From positions 62,203,092-62,267,091 of the forward strand of contig CM070905.1 of the NCBI GenBank assembly GCA_036417435.1: a stretch of 64,000 nucleotides of DNA, written 5' to 3'. A program made the position numbers and the translations under genes. Positions 34,276 to 46,149 of the stretch are shown here, in pieces; position 1 is the first letter of the stretch; each line of letters begins with the position of its first letter. The DNA comes from Inia geoffrensis. Taxonomy: Eukaryota > Chordata > Mammalia > Artiodactyla > Iniidae. Below the pieces are notes generated by a model, which had not been told where the DNA came from, did not search any database, and saw nothing but the letters and a program-made list of their open reading frames with translations.

Positions 34276-36059
34276 AGGTTAAAAAAGCCTTAACGTGTAT
34301 AGTAAACAGCAGTTATTAGCATGTGTGCTTCAGCTTTTAATTTCTTGAGTGGTCAGTCCTTTTGGGAGCCTCGGCAGCCCAGTCATTCTTTTGCTTTCTT
34401 CGAGGGCTGCATGTTGAAGCAGCTGTTCTTTGCAATTGCCAACCCTGATTCAGTTGGCTGATACCAATTGGTAGATAGTTCTGGAAGGAATAAGTGCTGC
34501 TTTGTGCCCAAATGAATGAACCGCACCTACCGTTTCTCTGCTTTCCACCTCTTCCCCTGACGGCTTTTACATGGTTGTTAATAATTGGTTGATATTTATA
34601 GTAACATTAATCTAAATTCAGGCAGGTTTTCAAAGACCCTCTTCATATATCACCATATACCATAATTTATGGTATGTCATAAATTATCACAGCTTATCAT
34701 CTTATTTACAACCCTTGAATAATACTGTCACTTATTCTATTACTGTATATTATTATTGATAATAAATATCCATCACTACAAATGAATTTTTGATATTGCA
34801 CTTTTGTAAGAAACCAGTTGAAGCAGAACCTACATGTTGCAGGAGCTGGGAAGCAAACATTTATGAGTAATCAGCCTCCCTTTCCTTGGTGGAAAAAAAA
34901 ATCATATAAAATCTTTATGTACTTTATTTTAAATTCTGTAATTTATGAACTGTTTGATAATAATCTAAAGGGTTTTGGAGCACTGAGATTAGTAGAATGA
35001 GTCCACATTATGTTAGGCAGCAAGAGGCAGTTGGAAAGATGTTGATAATAATAAAACCTGTAAAGGTCATTCTGTGAAAATAAATGTAATACTTGAAATA
35101 CTCTGTCAACTACTTTCTCTAAAAAAGTAATAAGTTAATCGTGTTCCAAAAAAACCTCAGAGACTGGTAGTTTTCTTTTTAATTCCTTTCATTTTAGGCA
35201 ATCTTTTGTTGTATATCATGCAAAAGGCCATACAATTAGCATGAAATGAGAGAGCACTTTTTAAATTTGATGAATAAGGGCTCTTTTTTCTCCAGCTGTT
35301 ATGTATGCAAGGTGAAGGTCTGTATCTTACCAGCAGACAGACTATTTGCTATCTACCCTATAAGTAGTTCCCAGTTTTTATATCTGTTCCTTAATGAGGA
35401 AAGAGTTCTGGAAGTAGTAAAAGTGAGCTTAAAGTGCATAAAAAATTGCCACAATGCTTTAGTGTAATGTTGCAAGATTCCCAGTTTGGACATTTGGGCT
35501 TCTCCACCTTGCCCTGGATTCCAGATATGGCCCTGTCACTCTCTTTTCCTGGTAGTCAATTGAGGACATATTAGTAAGACCTCCAGGAACATGAAAAACT
35601 TTTTGGGTGGTGGGTCTCTTTTCTGTCATTTATCATGGAAGTATGCTTTGTTAAAAAATTTTTTTCTAAATGTTATCTCTTTCAAAGAGTTTTTATGCCT
35701 CTATATTCTTGTGGGTTGTTTGCTTTTTAGAAATACTTGTCTTTGAAGTTGTAATACTTATAATAAGTCAATGAACATTATTTCTTCTGTCTTTAAAAAT
35801 GGTAACATACTGTTTCATTAGTTAGGAGTGCTCCCCCTTTGCTGCTTTCAACAGCACGGTTTTTAGAAGGTGAGATTTCCAACATTGTTGGTAAGGTTTT
35901 TGGAAGTTAGTGGCCATTTATGCTCACATTTTTATATTGTCGTGCTTCAGAATTCCCTTATATGTAGCTAAAACATTTCTTATTGCATAAAAGAAACCAG
36001 AATGACACAAACTAGATGCACAGGTCATAAATTGAGCCAACCTTTCCCCCTTAAAATAC
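34276..36059. other. No gene recognised
   Basis: Unassigned AT-rich DNA. A frame open for 34 codons follows 'ttgagtggtcag' at about 34352 (SFWEPRQPSHS...) but has no donor and a weak acceptor. Confidence 0.4.
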
Positions 36060-36175
36060 TACCATAACTAGAACTGCCAGATTTAGCAAATAAAAATACC
36101 GAATGCCCAGTTAACTTTGAATTTCAGATAAACAACAGATAATTTTTAGTATAAGTTTGTCCCATGCAATATTCT
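36060..36175 (+). repeat. Ancient MITE-like repeat
   Basis: 'actgccagatttagcaaata', 'cgaatgcccagttaactttg', 'aatttcagataaacaacaga' and 'aatttttagtataagtttgt' match a common mammalian palindromic DNA-transposon relic that I know by sequence, not by name. Only one arm is recognisable. Confidence 0.55.
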
Positions 36176-36354
36176 CATCATCATTAGACTTAAAAAGTCA
36201 CCCATATTTACTTTGGCAACCATAAGCATAACTCAGCTCTCTTATTAACTCAGAGACCTCCTGAGTTGAGTAATTTCCATGCTTGGCCCTTTTGCTGTTT
36301 GCTGGTCATCCTATTCTAACCCAGCCCTTAGAGATATCATAATATAGCTATAGT

Positions 36355-36420
36355 TCTTTGAAACTCAAAGTGCTTTAAGTATGTTTTCTCATTTATCCAT
36401 ATATTTGGGGGGAGACAGGA
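36355..36420 (-). repeat. MIR fragment (short)
   Basis: 'aaactcaaagtgctttaagt' then 'tttctcatttatcc' resemble the antisense MIR 3' portion. Too short for certainty. Confidence 0.35.
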
Positions 36421-36660
36421 AGGGGTCTATTCTCATCTCTTCTCCTTTTCATTTTCAAAAAGAAGAAAACACTCTCTTATAAAGCGGTAATACTGATTCT
36501 GAAAGCTAAGAGGACACCTACAGCAGAATTTGGATTCTCCTTCTAAGCTGCCTCTATTTTGGGTTCATTTAGTATGAAATCTCTAGCAGTATAATTACAG
36601 AAAAAGAAAAAAACTTCAAAAGAGTGAATTCAGAGAGAAAATGCATCTCCTGTGTGCTTT

Positions 36661-36867
36661 TTTTTTTTTTTTTTTGGCGGTATGCGGTCCTCTCACTGTT
36701 GTGGCCTCTCCCGTTGCGGAGCACAGACACTGGACGCGCAGGCTCAGCGGCCATGGCTCACGGGCCCAGCTGGTCTGCGGCATGTGGGACCTACCCAGAC
36801 CAGGGCACGAACCAGTGTCCCCTGCATCGGCCGGCGGACTCTCAACCACTGCGCCACCAGGGAAGCC
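36661..36867 (-). mobile_element. CHR-type tRNA-derived SINE, copy 4
   Basis: An antisense full-length copy with the target-site duplication CTCCTGTGTGCTTT (36647-36660) and CTCCTGTATGCTTT (36868-36881), one mismatch. The several overlapping frames over it on both strands are SINE by-products. Confidence 0.94.
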
Positions 36868-36939
36868 CTCCTGTATGCTTTATAAATGTGGTGGGCAGGT
36901 GGGTGAAAAGTGACTCTTCCAAAATGAACACTGCAGTCC

Positions 36940-37690
36940 AGGTGAAAGATGTTACCTTCCTCCTCCCTGCACCTCACCCTCCTCCACGCAGCAGAACCAG
37001 AGACAAACCCTTACCATGCCTGACCTCGTCCTTTGTCATCTGCATTATTATAAAGGTTTCCTAGGTGATATTCTTCCCTCCAGCCTTGCTCTCTTCTAAA
37101 TCGAAAGCTAACAGTGATTTTTCTAAAATATAAATCTTATCATACCGCTGGCTCAGCTCCAGTGACTAACATCAGATAAGGTCCACACTGATTAGTGTGG
37201 CATTCAATGCCCTTTCTGACCTGGGCTCTACTTACTTCCCCTTCTTTTACTTCTACTTCAGCAATTGACGCTACAGCAGTAACAAATACTTGTAGTCCTC
37301 GAATTTAGCATGCTAATTCATATCTCCACCTTTGTGTGCAGTCTTCCTTCTAACTAGAATGCATATCCCCTTTTATCTCCCTAGCAGAGTCCCATTCATC
37401 CTTGAAAGCCCTGCATAGATATTTGCTCTGGGAAGCTTTCCCTAACCACCCTTCACTATTCTCAAAGTGAATTCTGTTCTCCTACTTCAGCTCTTGTATA
37501 CACTTGTGGTGTCTCATACATCCCAGAGTGTTGTAATAGTTTATTTACATGTCTGTCTCCTGTAGAGGTTTGCAAGTTTTTTGAAGATAAGACATGATCA
37601 TCATCGTCATCATCATCATCTCCAAATCTGTAGTTTCTAGCACAGAGCCTAGAAAATAGCAAGCACTGGAGAGGTGTTTGTGTGCCTGAA
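36940..37690 (+). repeat. L2 LINE, 3' portion
   Basis: A sense L2 copy: 'aaatcttatcataccgctgg', 'atcagataaggtccacactg', 'ccctttctgacctgggctct', 'ctttccctaaccacccttca', 'tctgtagtttctagcacaga'. A trinucleotide microsatellite lies inside its tail (37594-37621). Ancient and non-coding. Confidence 0.7.
37594..37621 (+). repeat. (ATC)n microsatellite
   Basis: Tandem ATC units with one ATCGTC interruption, within an L2 tail. The antisense frame shows a poly-aspartate run, which is a by-product of the repeat. Confidence 0.85.
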
Positions 37691-38459
37691 TCGATCAACT
37701 GTCCACTTGGTAAAAACTTTAGGTAAATCCAATCCCGTTGAACTGGTCCTATGCTTTAGCTGCTCACTACCACAGTTTTGTCCTTTCTTTCACATCACTT
37801 GGTGAATAGAAAAGTGATTTTTAATTTTCAAATGAATAGCTAATCTACCAATGCTGTTTATTAGCTAACTATGGAATTTTCTTGTAGAGTAAATAAAGTA
37901 CTCCTATAGAGAGGGGAGGTTATGGGCAGCCTTATGTAATAAACATAAGTTTGCCTTTGGCACCCTTTCCCTTCAGGTTCTGTATCTCTCCTTTCATTTT
38001 TTTGTACCTTCTACCGCTAAGGCTGACCATCTGTCTCTTTGGGGTGGGAATGCAGTCAGGGGATGGGGATGGGGTTCAGGGGCCAGGAGAGGGAAGAAGA
38101 GATTCTTACTGTAGTAGCCTGACATTACTCCTTTCTTGACTAGTCTTCCTTTAGGAAAACTTATCTGTCCTGTGTTCCATCCCCTCAGGACCTACCCAAT
38201 CACGGAAGTTAATAAATTAATTCACAATGAGATATTCAACTATATTGATAGCCTAAAGTGTAACTCTTCTCAGACAGTATTTGCATTTTAACAGATGCTT
38301 TCAACTCCTGTCTCCAAAGAATGAATACTGGCAATGATATACTTTATTGATAGTCTATATAATACCAAGGAAAAGGTGTTTTTGAGAAAGCAGGAGAACT
38401 TTTAATCACCCCTCAGATAGTATAACCTAGGTGCTGCCTGTGATGTGTCTGCACCTGGA
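37691..38459. other. No feature recognised
   Basis: Unassigned DNA. No gene or repeat recognised. Confidence 0.4.
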
Positions 38460-38920
38460 TGAATCAGGAATAGCATTTGATTGCCAGTAATGGACACTCA
38501 AACTAGTGGTTTAAACAAATCAGTGTTTTTTTTCTTCATCTGAAAATGTCCTAAGTTAGGCAACTGAGAGCCAGTATAATGACTCCATGATACCATCAAT
38601 ATCCTAGACTCTTCATCTTTCTACTCCACCACCTTTAGTATGTGGCTTCCATATACTAGGTTGCCTCTTGATTACAATATGGCCACTGCATCTCCAACCA
38701 CAGAAAGAGGGGATTGAAGCAAAAGTAAGCCCCCTTTAAATGGCTCTTCCAAAAGCCCCATCCAACAGCATCTCATTGGCTACCTCTACCAGCAGGAATG
38801 GCTGGGAAATGTTGGTAGCTAGGCACATTGCCATGATTTATATCTATAACTAAGGAAGAAGGGGAAAAGCCCACTGGTATGTAACTAGTAATCTTACAAC
38901 AATCCAAATGAGGGCAAATA
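38460..38920 (+). repeat. Probable ancient interspersed repeat, family not assigned
   Basis: Text such as 'aatatggccactgcatctcc', 'catctcattggctacctcta', 'gaatggctgggaaatgttgg' and 'ctaaggaagaaggggaaaag' parallels a common mammalian repeat I know by pattern ('agaacttagtcacatggcca', 'gctgggaaatgtag', 'actaaggaagaaggggagaa'). Orientation and family are uncertain. Confidence 0.4.
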
Positions 38921-39069
38921 ATCTGTTAGTTTTTGCCTTTATGGGATCATTCAAATAAATACTTAGGACTAAAAATTAGTTTATTTTAGTTAACATTATA
39001 ATTATGATAGAATTTCCTTTGAAGTGCACTTATTTAAATGAAATATAAATATAAGGAATTATAAAACTA

Positions 39070-39370
39070 TTCAGGAAATATTAGCATGCCCACTGTTTGC
39101 ATAGTGCTATGCTCAGTGCCACAGAGATGAATGAATTCATTTTGCCCTCAAGTATTTTATTAGTCTAGTAGTCCAGGACACAGACACATGAAAATTTAAA
39201 TTATGGTGTATTATAGCATACGATTATGTGTTAATCATATGGTAAAAATGAAATAATTAATATAGCCTAAATTTTAGAGAAGTTCAGATTTCAGAGAGTC
39301 ATCACCATGGCTGCAGTGGCCAAGGAGGACCTTCTGCGAAAGGTGGGAGATGAATAGATGGGGACAAGGC
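39070..39370 (-). repeat. L2 LINE, antisense
   Basis: 'catagtgctatgctcagtgc', 'cacagagatgaatgaattca', 'tttattagtctagtagtcca' and 'aaggaggaccttctgcgaaa' follow the antisense L2 order. An attractive ATG at 39307 in good context lies in this repeat and is dismissed. Confidence 0.6.
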
Positions 39371-40309
39371 AAACAAAATGGCGGAGGTAGCCCCCCACCT
39401 TCGACTTGTACCACCTGTTGTTTTTAGGATATTTATATTAATGTATTTTATATACTTACATGCTTCAAATACTTTGAGTATTTTAAAATATTATTCATAT
39501 TTTAAAAATTGACCCGTTTTAACTCGATACGTATATTTAAAGAGAAAATTTCATGCCAGTACTGTAAATGTAAAACCAACTTTCCCTGCCAGCTAAAATA
39601 TGACTTAAGAAAATGATGATATTAAATTTTTTAAATACATAATGAAGTAGAAGTAATGGTAAAATCCAAATCAGACTGAGTTTTTTAGAGGGGAAATGCA
39701 ATGTTCTGTGATCAGTCAGTAGTGAAGGGATATTTGGCTCAATGGCTTGGTGTTTCAGACAAAGATGAGTTTCTGCATCCAATAAGACAATCAGTTCTTG
39801 GTTGCTAAATCTGGTTCTTAGTGTTACTGTTAACCAGCAGCAAAAATTTCAATTCACGTGTATATAAAGTTGGAAATACATAAATAAATGTAACACCGTG
39901 TCTCATAGGTTGTTTGTAGAATTAGTTTTTAACCAAAATGATGTAGATGACTTTCGTGGTAAGCATTTGTTTCAGGAAGTTGTGAGGGCATTTTCAGAGC
40001 TGTCCTCTTCTTTTGAATGTGTCAGGTTATTGAATAATGTTCTGAAAGTGTGAGACTGGTAGAATAAGAGTTTCTTTGCCGTTCACCACTACCATCTTCC
40101 TGGGAAAATACTTTTGAGAACCTTGTATCAAGTTCAAAATATTTTTACTGACTTCTTCATTTGAGATTTCAAGCCAGTGTTTTAAGAAGCAGAGTGGTTT
40201 TTGATAGTTGCTGGTTGGTTAAATGGATAAATGAGGTTGGAAGACTGCTTCCCGGAGCTCTGGTGTTCTGGAGTTACGTTTAGTAGTAATAATAAAAAAT
40301 ATTATTTAT
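39371..40309. other. No feature recognised
   Basis: AT-rich DNA. No gene or repeat recognised. Confidence 0.45.
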
Positions 40310-40475
40310 TGCTCTTCTGTGCTTAGGTACTGTACTGATTGCAGTGTATGTATATATCATTTAATTCTTCCCATTTTTACAGTTGAGAAAACTGATGCTT
40401 AGGAAAGTAAAATGTCTTGCCCAGGTCACTTAGCTAACATGTGGCCCAAACTTGAGTTCAGATTGACTCAATCCA
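40310..40475 (-). repeat. MIR SINE
   Basis: A clear antisense MIR: 'tcatttaattcttcccattt', 'ttacagttgagaaaactgat', 'gtcttgcccaggtcacttag', 'ctaacatgtggcccaaactt'. Confidence 0.8.
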
Positions 40476-40860
40476 AATACCTAACTGCCAAGTCACTGTC
40501 ACTGAGTCATAGTCGGGGGACACAGCTCCACCTCAGGCTTTCCAGAGCCCCTCGTTCTGAGCTCACTGCAGCTAGGTCACTCCCCAGGGCCCCTACCCCC
40601 GCCAACCTCTGTGTGTACACGTATATGCTCGCATGTGTAGGAGCTGAGGGGCTGCCCCTAAAGGCTTTGATCCGACCTACCGTGTCCTCTACTCTGCCTG
40701 CCTTCTTGCCCATGAAGCCCTCCAGAACCCCAGCCTCCCAGGGCCCCTCCTCCTCAGCACTTGCACAACCAGTGGTACAAACCCTCATTCCTCAGGAATC
40801 ACTGACCAGGAGATCAGAGGGAATAAGGACTAGAAGTCCATCAGCCCAGATCGCCTAGGC
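40476..40860. other. GC-rich segment with open frames on both strands, not called as a gene
   Basis: A 148-codon + frame (40412-40858) starts inside the MIR and runs through a GC-rich, proline/serine/threonine-rich stretch; a 93-codon frame overlaps on the minus strand. There is no splice signal, no recognisable domain, and the start lies in a repeat. I regard it as a compositional effect. Confidence 0.5.
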
Positions 40861-42814
40861 CTTTGAATGTCAAATCTGAAACGTTGACTTCTATTTTGTA
40901 TGTGACTAGGATGTCATTGACAATAAGGTTATCTTTAAATTAGGGTAGATAAAAATCAGTGGTTTCCCTTCAAACACAAAGATGGAACACTATTATAAGG
41001 GGTAGAATTTCTAATTCTATAACATTGACCATATAGTCATGTCATTTCCTTAGGGAAACGTTAAGTGTGTTGCAATATCTCTCAAATATTTTCTTGTTTT
41101 TTCTATCTATGGCAATTCTTAGCACTATCGCTATTGAGGATTTGTTTTTGGATTTAGCAGCTAGCAATTTTTCATAACAAATGTGGTGATAAGGGTAAAT
41201 TATTTAGGAAATGGATTTTTCCTGGTGACATGTTTAAACTGTCATTTAATGAACAGCAGCCGTCACTAACACACCTGCATTTAACAGGCAGTCTAATACT
41301 AACAGCATTAAGTCTCTACATGTTTGGGGAACAGGTGATTTCTATTTGACTTTACTTTTTATTTAATTCTTAAATTTATTCATTTAACCAGTAAGTTTTA
41401 AGCATCTGCTTTGATCAGAGTTTTGCATTATCCCTGGCAATGTGGGAGGGAGATACAAAGACACTTAGTGGGTACAAATCCTTTGAATCTCTGGGGAAAA
41501 AAAATTAAAGCTCATTTTCCTTCTTATAAATGTAAATGAGCAGAAAAAGGAAAATGCAGAAACATGAGCTAGAAACATAACCATGGTGCTTTAGGTCTCA
41601 TATCTGGGGTCTGGCTGAAAAATAGCACATTTCTTTTTTATTTTTAAAAAAGATAACATTTCATGTTCTAACTTTAAAAAGCAATGTTTTATACTTTTCA
41701 TTGGTTAAAAATATACAAATATTTACTGATGAAAAATATGATATGTATGAAAAATATTTATGATATGTTAATTCAACTGACACTAGTCCTAGTATGACAT
41801 TAGAGCAAACATGCAGTATCAGCCTGGATGTCCCTGGTCAGGTAGGATTTAGGGGTTCGAGTCATGCACAATGCATCCTTTTCCTCACATTTAATTATTC
41901 ACTAGGTTCTGTCAGAGGCTCTTGTTTGTCCTCTCCTTTACCTCTGCCAGGACCAGAGATCAGACCCTCATTGTCCCTCATCCGATGTATTAGCCTTCTG
42001 ACAGATCTTTGACTCCTGATTTTCGCCTTTCTGATCTGTTCTTTACATGGTGTCAGAGCTTTATACTTAAAAAAAAAAAAAAGAGAAGAAAGAAAGGAAG
42101 AAAAACTTGTATTCCCATCTTCCCCTCCCCTGCCATATTATTTATAAAAATAATTATAAATTATGTCAATCCTTAAAACGTATGTTTTGTTGTTAAACGT
42201 GAATCCTCATATCACTCATTCTTAAAGAAGATATTAAGCTGACCCAAATACTAATGATATACATTTATAAGGAAATTTATTTGTACTATATTAGATACTC
42301 TGGGTTAATTAGGTGCTTCTGACTAGTGATTTGATGTAAATTCACAACAGTTAGAATTAAGGTAACATTAATTTTACTTGGTTTTAGCGCCTTACCTCAT
42401 GTCTTTATGTCCAGCATGTCCTCATCTCACAGCTGCTATAGCCAGAACTTTCTAAGTACCCATCCCTTGCAGAAACTTATTCCTCTTACATATTTTTGAA
42501 AGTACCATTTATTAGGGATGCATCACATGATTTTCTGGACTTTTTTTCATTATCTGAAATATTTGATCATAAAACCAAAAGGAACCAAAAAGTTCTACTT
42601 TTTGGCTCCATTCTGAATGCTATTTTCCTTTGAATAAAAGAAGTCAGAGTAGTGTCTAAATCACAGACCAGTTTTCACTATTCTTAAATGTGATTACTTA
42701 GTTTTGCATTGGTTTCAGGCTCATTTTTGCTGATTATGGGAACCAGACTCCCATCGACCCTCCCTGGTAACCAGGGCCAGTGTTCAGAGCCAGGGGCTGG
42801 GAACTCCAATTCCC
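40861..42814. other. Mostly unassigned AT-rich DNA
   Basis: Contains a probable antisense L2 tail at about 41375-41480 ('aagcatctgctttgatcaga', 'tgtgggagggagatacaaag') and an A-rich run at 42067-42105. The C/T-rich part 41880-42060 may be diverged L2. Nothing else recognised. Confidence 0.4.
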
Positions 42815-42950
42815 TTTGTGGCTTTTTGACAATTACCTAACTTTCCTGTATTTCCTCATTGACACCGTTGGGATAATTGCCTTTCATACCTCATAGTAGT
42901 ATTGTGAGATTAATTAATGTTTGTAAAGTGTTTTCAGGATCAAGATGAAA
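42815..42950 (+). repeat. MIR SINE
   Basis: 'acaattacctaactttcctg', 'tatttcctcattgacaccgt', 'gggataattgcctttcatac', 'ctcatagtagtattgtgaga', 'ttaattaatgtttgtaaagt' follow the sense MIR order. Confidence 0.75.
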
Positions 42951-43542
42951 GGTATTAATTTGTAAGCATGTGGTATTATTATAATTATTAGTAGTAATAG
43001 GGATGGCTGTTTAATGCAAATTTTCATCTAAGTGTAGTGTCATATTTTCAAAGGACAGTCTCTTCCTTTGTGGCCAGATGTGGATACAATTAACCCTTCA
43101 CCCTTTGTTTTGAAGATACAATTAGCCAATTGTGTGTGCAATTAGACGTGTATGCAGTTTTTGCCAGAAGAACTAATTACAGCCTTGGTAAAAGTCCTTT
43201 TTGAAACGCTGGCCCTTTGAATCTTGACTGTCCCTATCTGTGTAGTAAGCAATTTGTGCTAAGCATATTTTGGGGCTGTGAAGGCTCCTGAATATTGAAG
43301 AATTGTTTTTGCCGTTACTGGAGAATGATTTTACTTTCTTGAAGCCATAGCTTTGTCTTTTGCCATCAAGCCTAAAAAGCCTTTCACATAGTTCGGGTTT
43401 CAAAGGTTTTATTGATTTTTCTTAGTCTTGACATTCACCTGAAAGATTTTCCACAGACTGCATTTTGTGAAACAGGTTTTTCTTTGGTAACTTTTTTTCT
43501 CCCTTGAAAACTCCATTTCCTTTCTGTCTTTAATCCAAACAG

Positions 43543-43685
43543 ATCATCTCATATTCCCCTTAACTCACCGAAGAGCAAGTCAGGAACAGATTAGCACGGA
43601 TCCTCTCTTCCCAGATATGGCCGACATCACTTTACAGGGGACTTTTAATCACTATAATGTAAATTCTATTTATAAGGGAGAGTAG
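43543..43685 (+). CDS. Weak candidate exon (unrecognised)
   Basis: A strong acceptor ('ttcctttctgtctttaatcc', then aaacag ending at 43542) is followed by a frame open for 46 codons to a TAG at 43683-43685. It reads HLIFPLTHRRASQEQ... then DPLFPDMADITLQGTF. The other two frames stop within 17 codons. There is no good donor inside, so it could only be a terminal exon. Its entry phase differs from the exit phase of the exon at 19912-19970, so the two cannot be adjacent. Chance is a real alternative. Confidence 0.2.
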
Positions 43686-43889
43686 AAAGACTACTGAATA
43701 GACCAGGAAGATACTGTTTTATCTCTTTGTCTCCACTGATATCCTGTAATTAAGTGAGAGGGGAATGTTCATGGCTTTTAATGATACATTTAAAAACAGC
43801 CTCTTTTGAAACGTCGACTCTTTAACACTTCTTGTCACTGATAATCCTTGAACCTGACTTTGGGTAAGGGAGGATCCTACCACCATGGG

Positions 43890-44930
43890 AGATTCAGAGA
43901 TGAGCAAAGCACACTTGTCACCTTCTAGGAGCTTAGAATAAAGCGTTGAAGATAAGAAAGGTGCTCAGGTCTGCAGACTGCCATCAGCACTGTACAAACA
44001 AAGTTCTGGGGGTGGGGTGGAGGGCTCCGGGGAGGTAGTGATCACACTGATCAGGCCAGGGGCGTCCACAGAAGCTTCTTAGGAGCTGCATTTGGACTAG
44101 GACCTGAAGGATAGGTCAACTTTTGATACATAAGAGGAAATGTTTTTGTGTAAGCAGAAGTACCAAGCTGCTAAAAAGGAGGCAGGTTCAGGGAACAGTG
44201 ATTGGTTCTGCTAGAGCTGTAGTGACCTTGTAAAGGAAATGGCAGGAGATAAGACTGGAAAGACAGCTTGGGGTCACATTGTGGAGGGCCCTGAAAGGTA
44301 GGTAGAAAAATGTATACTTAATTCAGCTGTCAACATGAAGCCACTATATGGTTTTGATAGAGTGAAATAACCAGAGCCATACTTTAAAATGAAGCTGGCC
44401 CGGGGCTTCCCTGGTGGCGCAGTGGTTGAGAGTCCGCCTGCCGATGCAGGGGACACGGGTTCGTGCCCCGGTCCGGGAGGATCCCACGTGCCGCGGAGCA
44501 GCTGGGCCCGTGAGCCATGGCCGCTGAGCCTGTGCGTCCAGAGCCTGTGCTCCGCAACGGGAGAGGCCACAACGGTGAGAGGCCCGCATACCGCAAAAAA
44601 AAAAAAAAAAAAAAATGAAGCTGGCCCCAGCATGCCAGGTGAAGTGCAGCCAGGACAGACTAGAGAAGAGGAGATGCATTCAGAGAGGTCGCCAAAATTA
44701 AGACCAGAGCCATCTCTGGGAGGGTTGGCACTGGGAGTAAAAAGAGAGTTGTTATCTCCAGGAGGTATGAGTTAGTATTTCTTGATCTTGGCAACTGTCC
44801 TGACATAGAGTCAAAGCACAGGAAGGAGCTGGGTCAAGATGACTGGGAAGAAAGAGGGAAGTAGCTTTCATTGAAATAGTGATGTCAGAAGCGGGGGCAG
44901 ATTTAAGAGAACTCACTCTTGGGAATTACC
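43890..44930 (-). repeat. L2 LINE, antisense, split by a SINE
   Basis: Antisense L2 text lies on both sides of the SINE at 44402-44611: 'tgtcaccttctaggagctta', 'actaggacctgaaggatagg', 'tggggtcacattgtggaggg', 'gaagccactatatggttttg' to the left; 'gtgaagtgcagccaggacag', 'ctccaggaggtatgagttag' to the right. A long, ancient copy. Confidence 0.7.
44402..44611 (+). mobile_element. CHR-type tRNA-derived SINE, copy 5
   Basis: A sense full-length copy starting GGGGCTTCCCTGGTGGCGCA, with A box TGGCGCAGTGG, B-box region GGTTCGTGCCC and about 20 A. It has a perfect 16-bp target-site duplication AAAATGAAGCTGGCCC at 44386-44401 and 44612-44627. It is inserted into an L2 copy. Confidence 0.96.
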
Positions 44931-45680
44931 ACATGATGGCATGTTTATACAAATAGACAAAGATAGCAGGACAGAAGAAGATTAATTCTAGATAGCCAGT
45001 GTAATGTTTCCAGTAAGCCTAGTGGAAAAGAATTATATTTTATCTCAACAACAACACAATCAACTTGTATTGCTGAGGCATCCTATGAACATGGCAAATG
45101 AGAGAAGATGAACAGAAAGCTTGAAGACATTAAACAAGTACATTTCTTGGAGCCTATTAACCTTTATCCTATGAAAAACTAATTGGCAAGCTATACATAT
45201 ATGATAAATGTCCAAAATATAGCTCTGTGTGTATGCTTAAAGAATATATTTAGTCACTGAAAAGCAGCTAGAACATTGGTTTTTCAAGTTTCTATTTGAA
45301 ACACTTGGAATGAAGAAGCCAGAGCAAAATAGTATTCTCATGTCTAATCTTAGGAGAGTCTGTTCTCTATCTCATTCTGTCCAACACTGGTTTCCAAGGA
45401 GGTTCTGTGGATAATATATCATGCTATCAGGTTCAAGAATGTGGAGATCTACCCGAGTATCCCTAACATCCCTAGATAACCTGATACAATTCTGTCATCC
45501 ATAAATTTCCTATCCTTTTTCCAGCCTTTTAACATTTTCAGGTTTCACCATGTCATTAAACAATAAATCTCGTAATTCAGGAAACTATTACCAACTATCT
45601 TTTAAAAAGTCTTCTCAACCTTCACTTGTAAAATGAAAAGTCTGTAATGCATATGGTAGATGGTCTATGCACATAATTCT
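44931..45680. other. No feature recognised
   Basis: Unassigned DNA. No gene or repeat recognised. Confidence 0.45.
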
Positions 45681-46022
45681 TTTTTAAATTTATTTATTTT
45701 TGGCCATGTTGGGTGTTTGTTGCTGCGCCCGGGCTTTCTCTAGTTGCGGCGAGCAGGGGCTACTCTTCGTTGCAGTGTGCGGGCTTCTCATTGCAGTAGC
45801 TTCTCTTGTTGCGGAGCACGGGCCCTAGGCTCACGGGCTTCAGTAGTTGTGGTGCACGGGCTCAGTAGTTGTGGCTCGCAGGCTCTAGAATACAGACTCA
45901 GTAGTTGTGGCACACAGGCTTAGTTGCTCCGCGGCATGTTGGATCTTCCCGGACCAGGGATCGAACCCATGTCCCCTGCATTGGCAGGCGGATTCTTAAC
46001 CACTGCTCCACCAGGGAAGTCC
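45681..46022 (-). mobile_element. CHR-2-like long tRNA-derived SINE, copy 1
   Basis: An antisense copy of the longer (about 340 bp) tRNA-derived SINE: a T-rich tail with 'atttatttatttttggccat', repeated 'cagtagttgtgg' modules, then the tRNA-like head 'gatcttcccggaccagggat' and 'ttaaccactgctccaccagg'. The target-site duplication CTATGCACATA is at 45665-45675 and 46023-46033. Confidence 0.93.
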
Positions 46023-46149
46023 CTATGCACATAGTTTTGGTTGCCTTTTTCCTCTAGTAATGAGGCATTGTGGAAAGACTGTGAGCTTTGGGATAATATC
46101 TAGTTACCTGCTCTGTAAAATGGAAATAATGAAACTTCATCCTTCCAGT

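Noticed and set aside
37462..37698. Minus-strand frame with a poly-aspartate run
   Set aside because: The acidic run is the translation of an (ATC)n microsatellite in an L2 tail.
39307..39357. ATG in excellent context (atcaccATGG) opening MAAVAKEDLLRKVGDE before a gtggga donor-like site
   Set aside because: It lies within an antisense L2 copy, whose motif 'aaggaggaccttctgcgaaa' explains the text; the frame stops after 16 codons.
40412..40858. 148-codon + strand open frame
   Set aside because: It begins inside an antisense MIR, continues through GC-rich DNA with a competing open frame on the other strand, and has no splice sites or domains.
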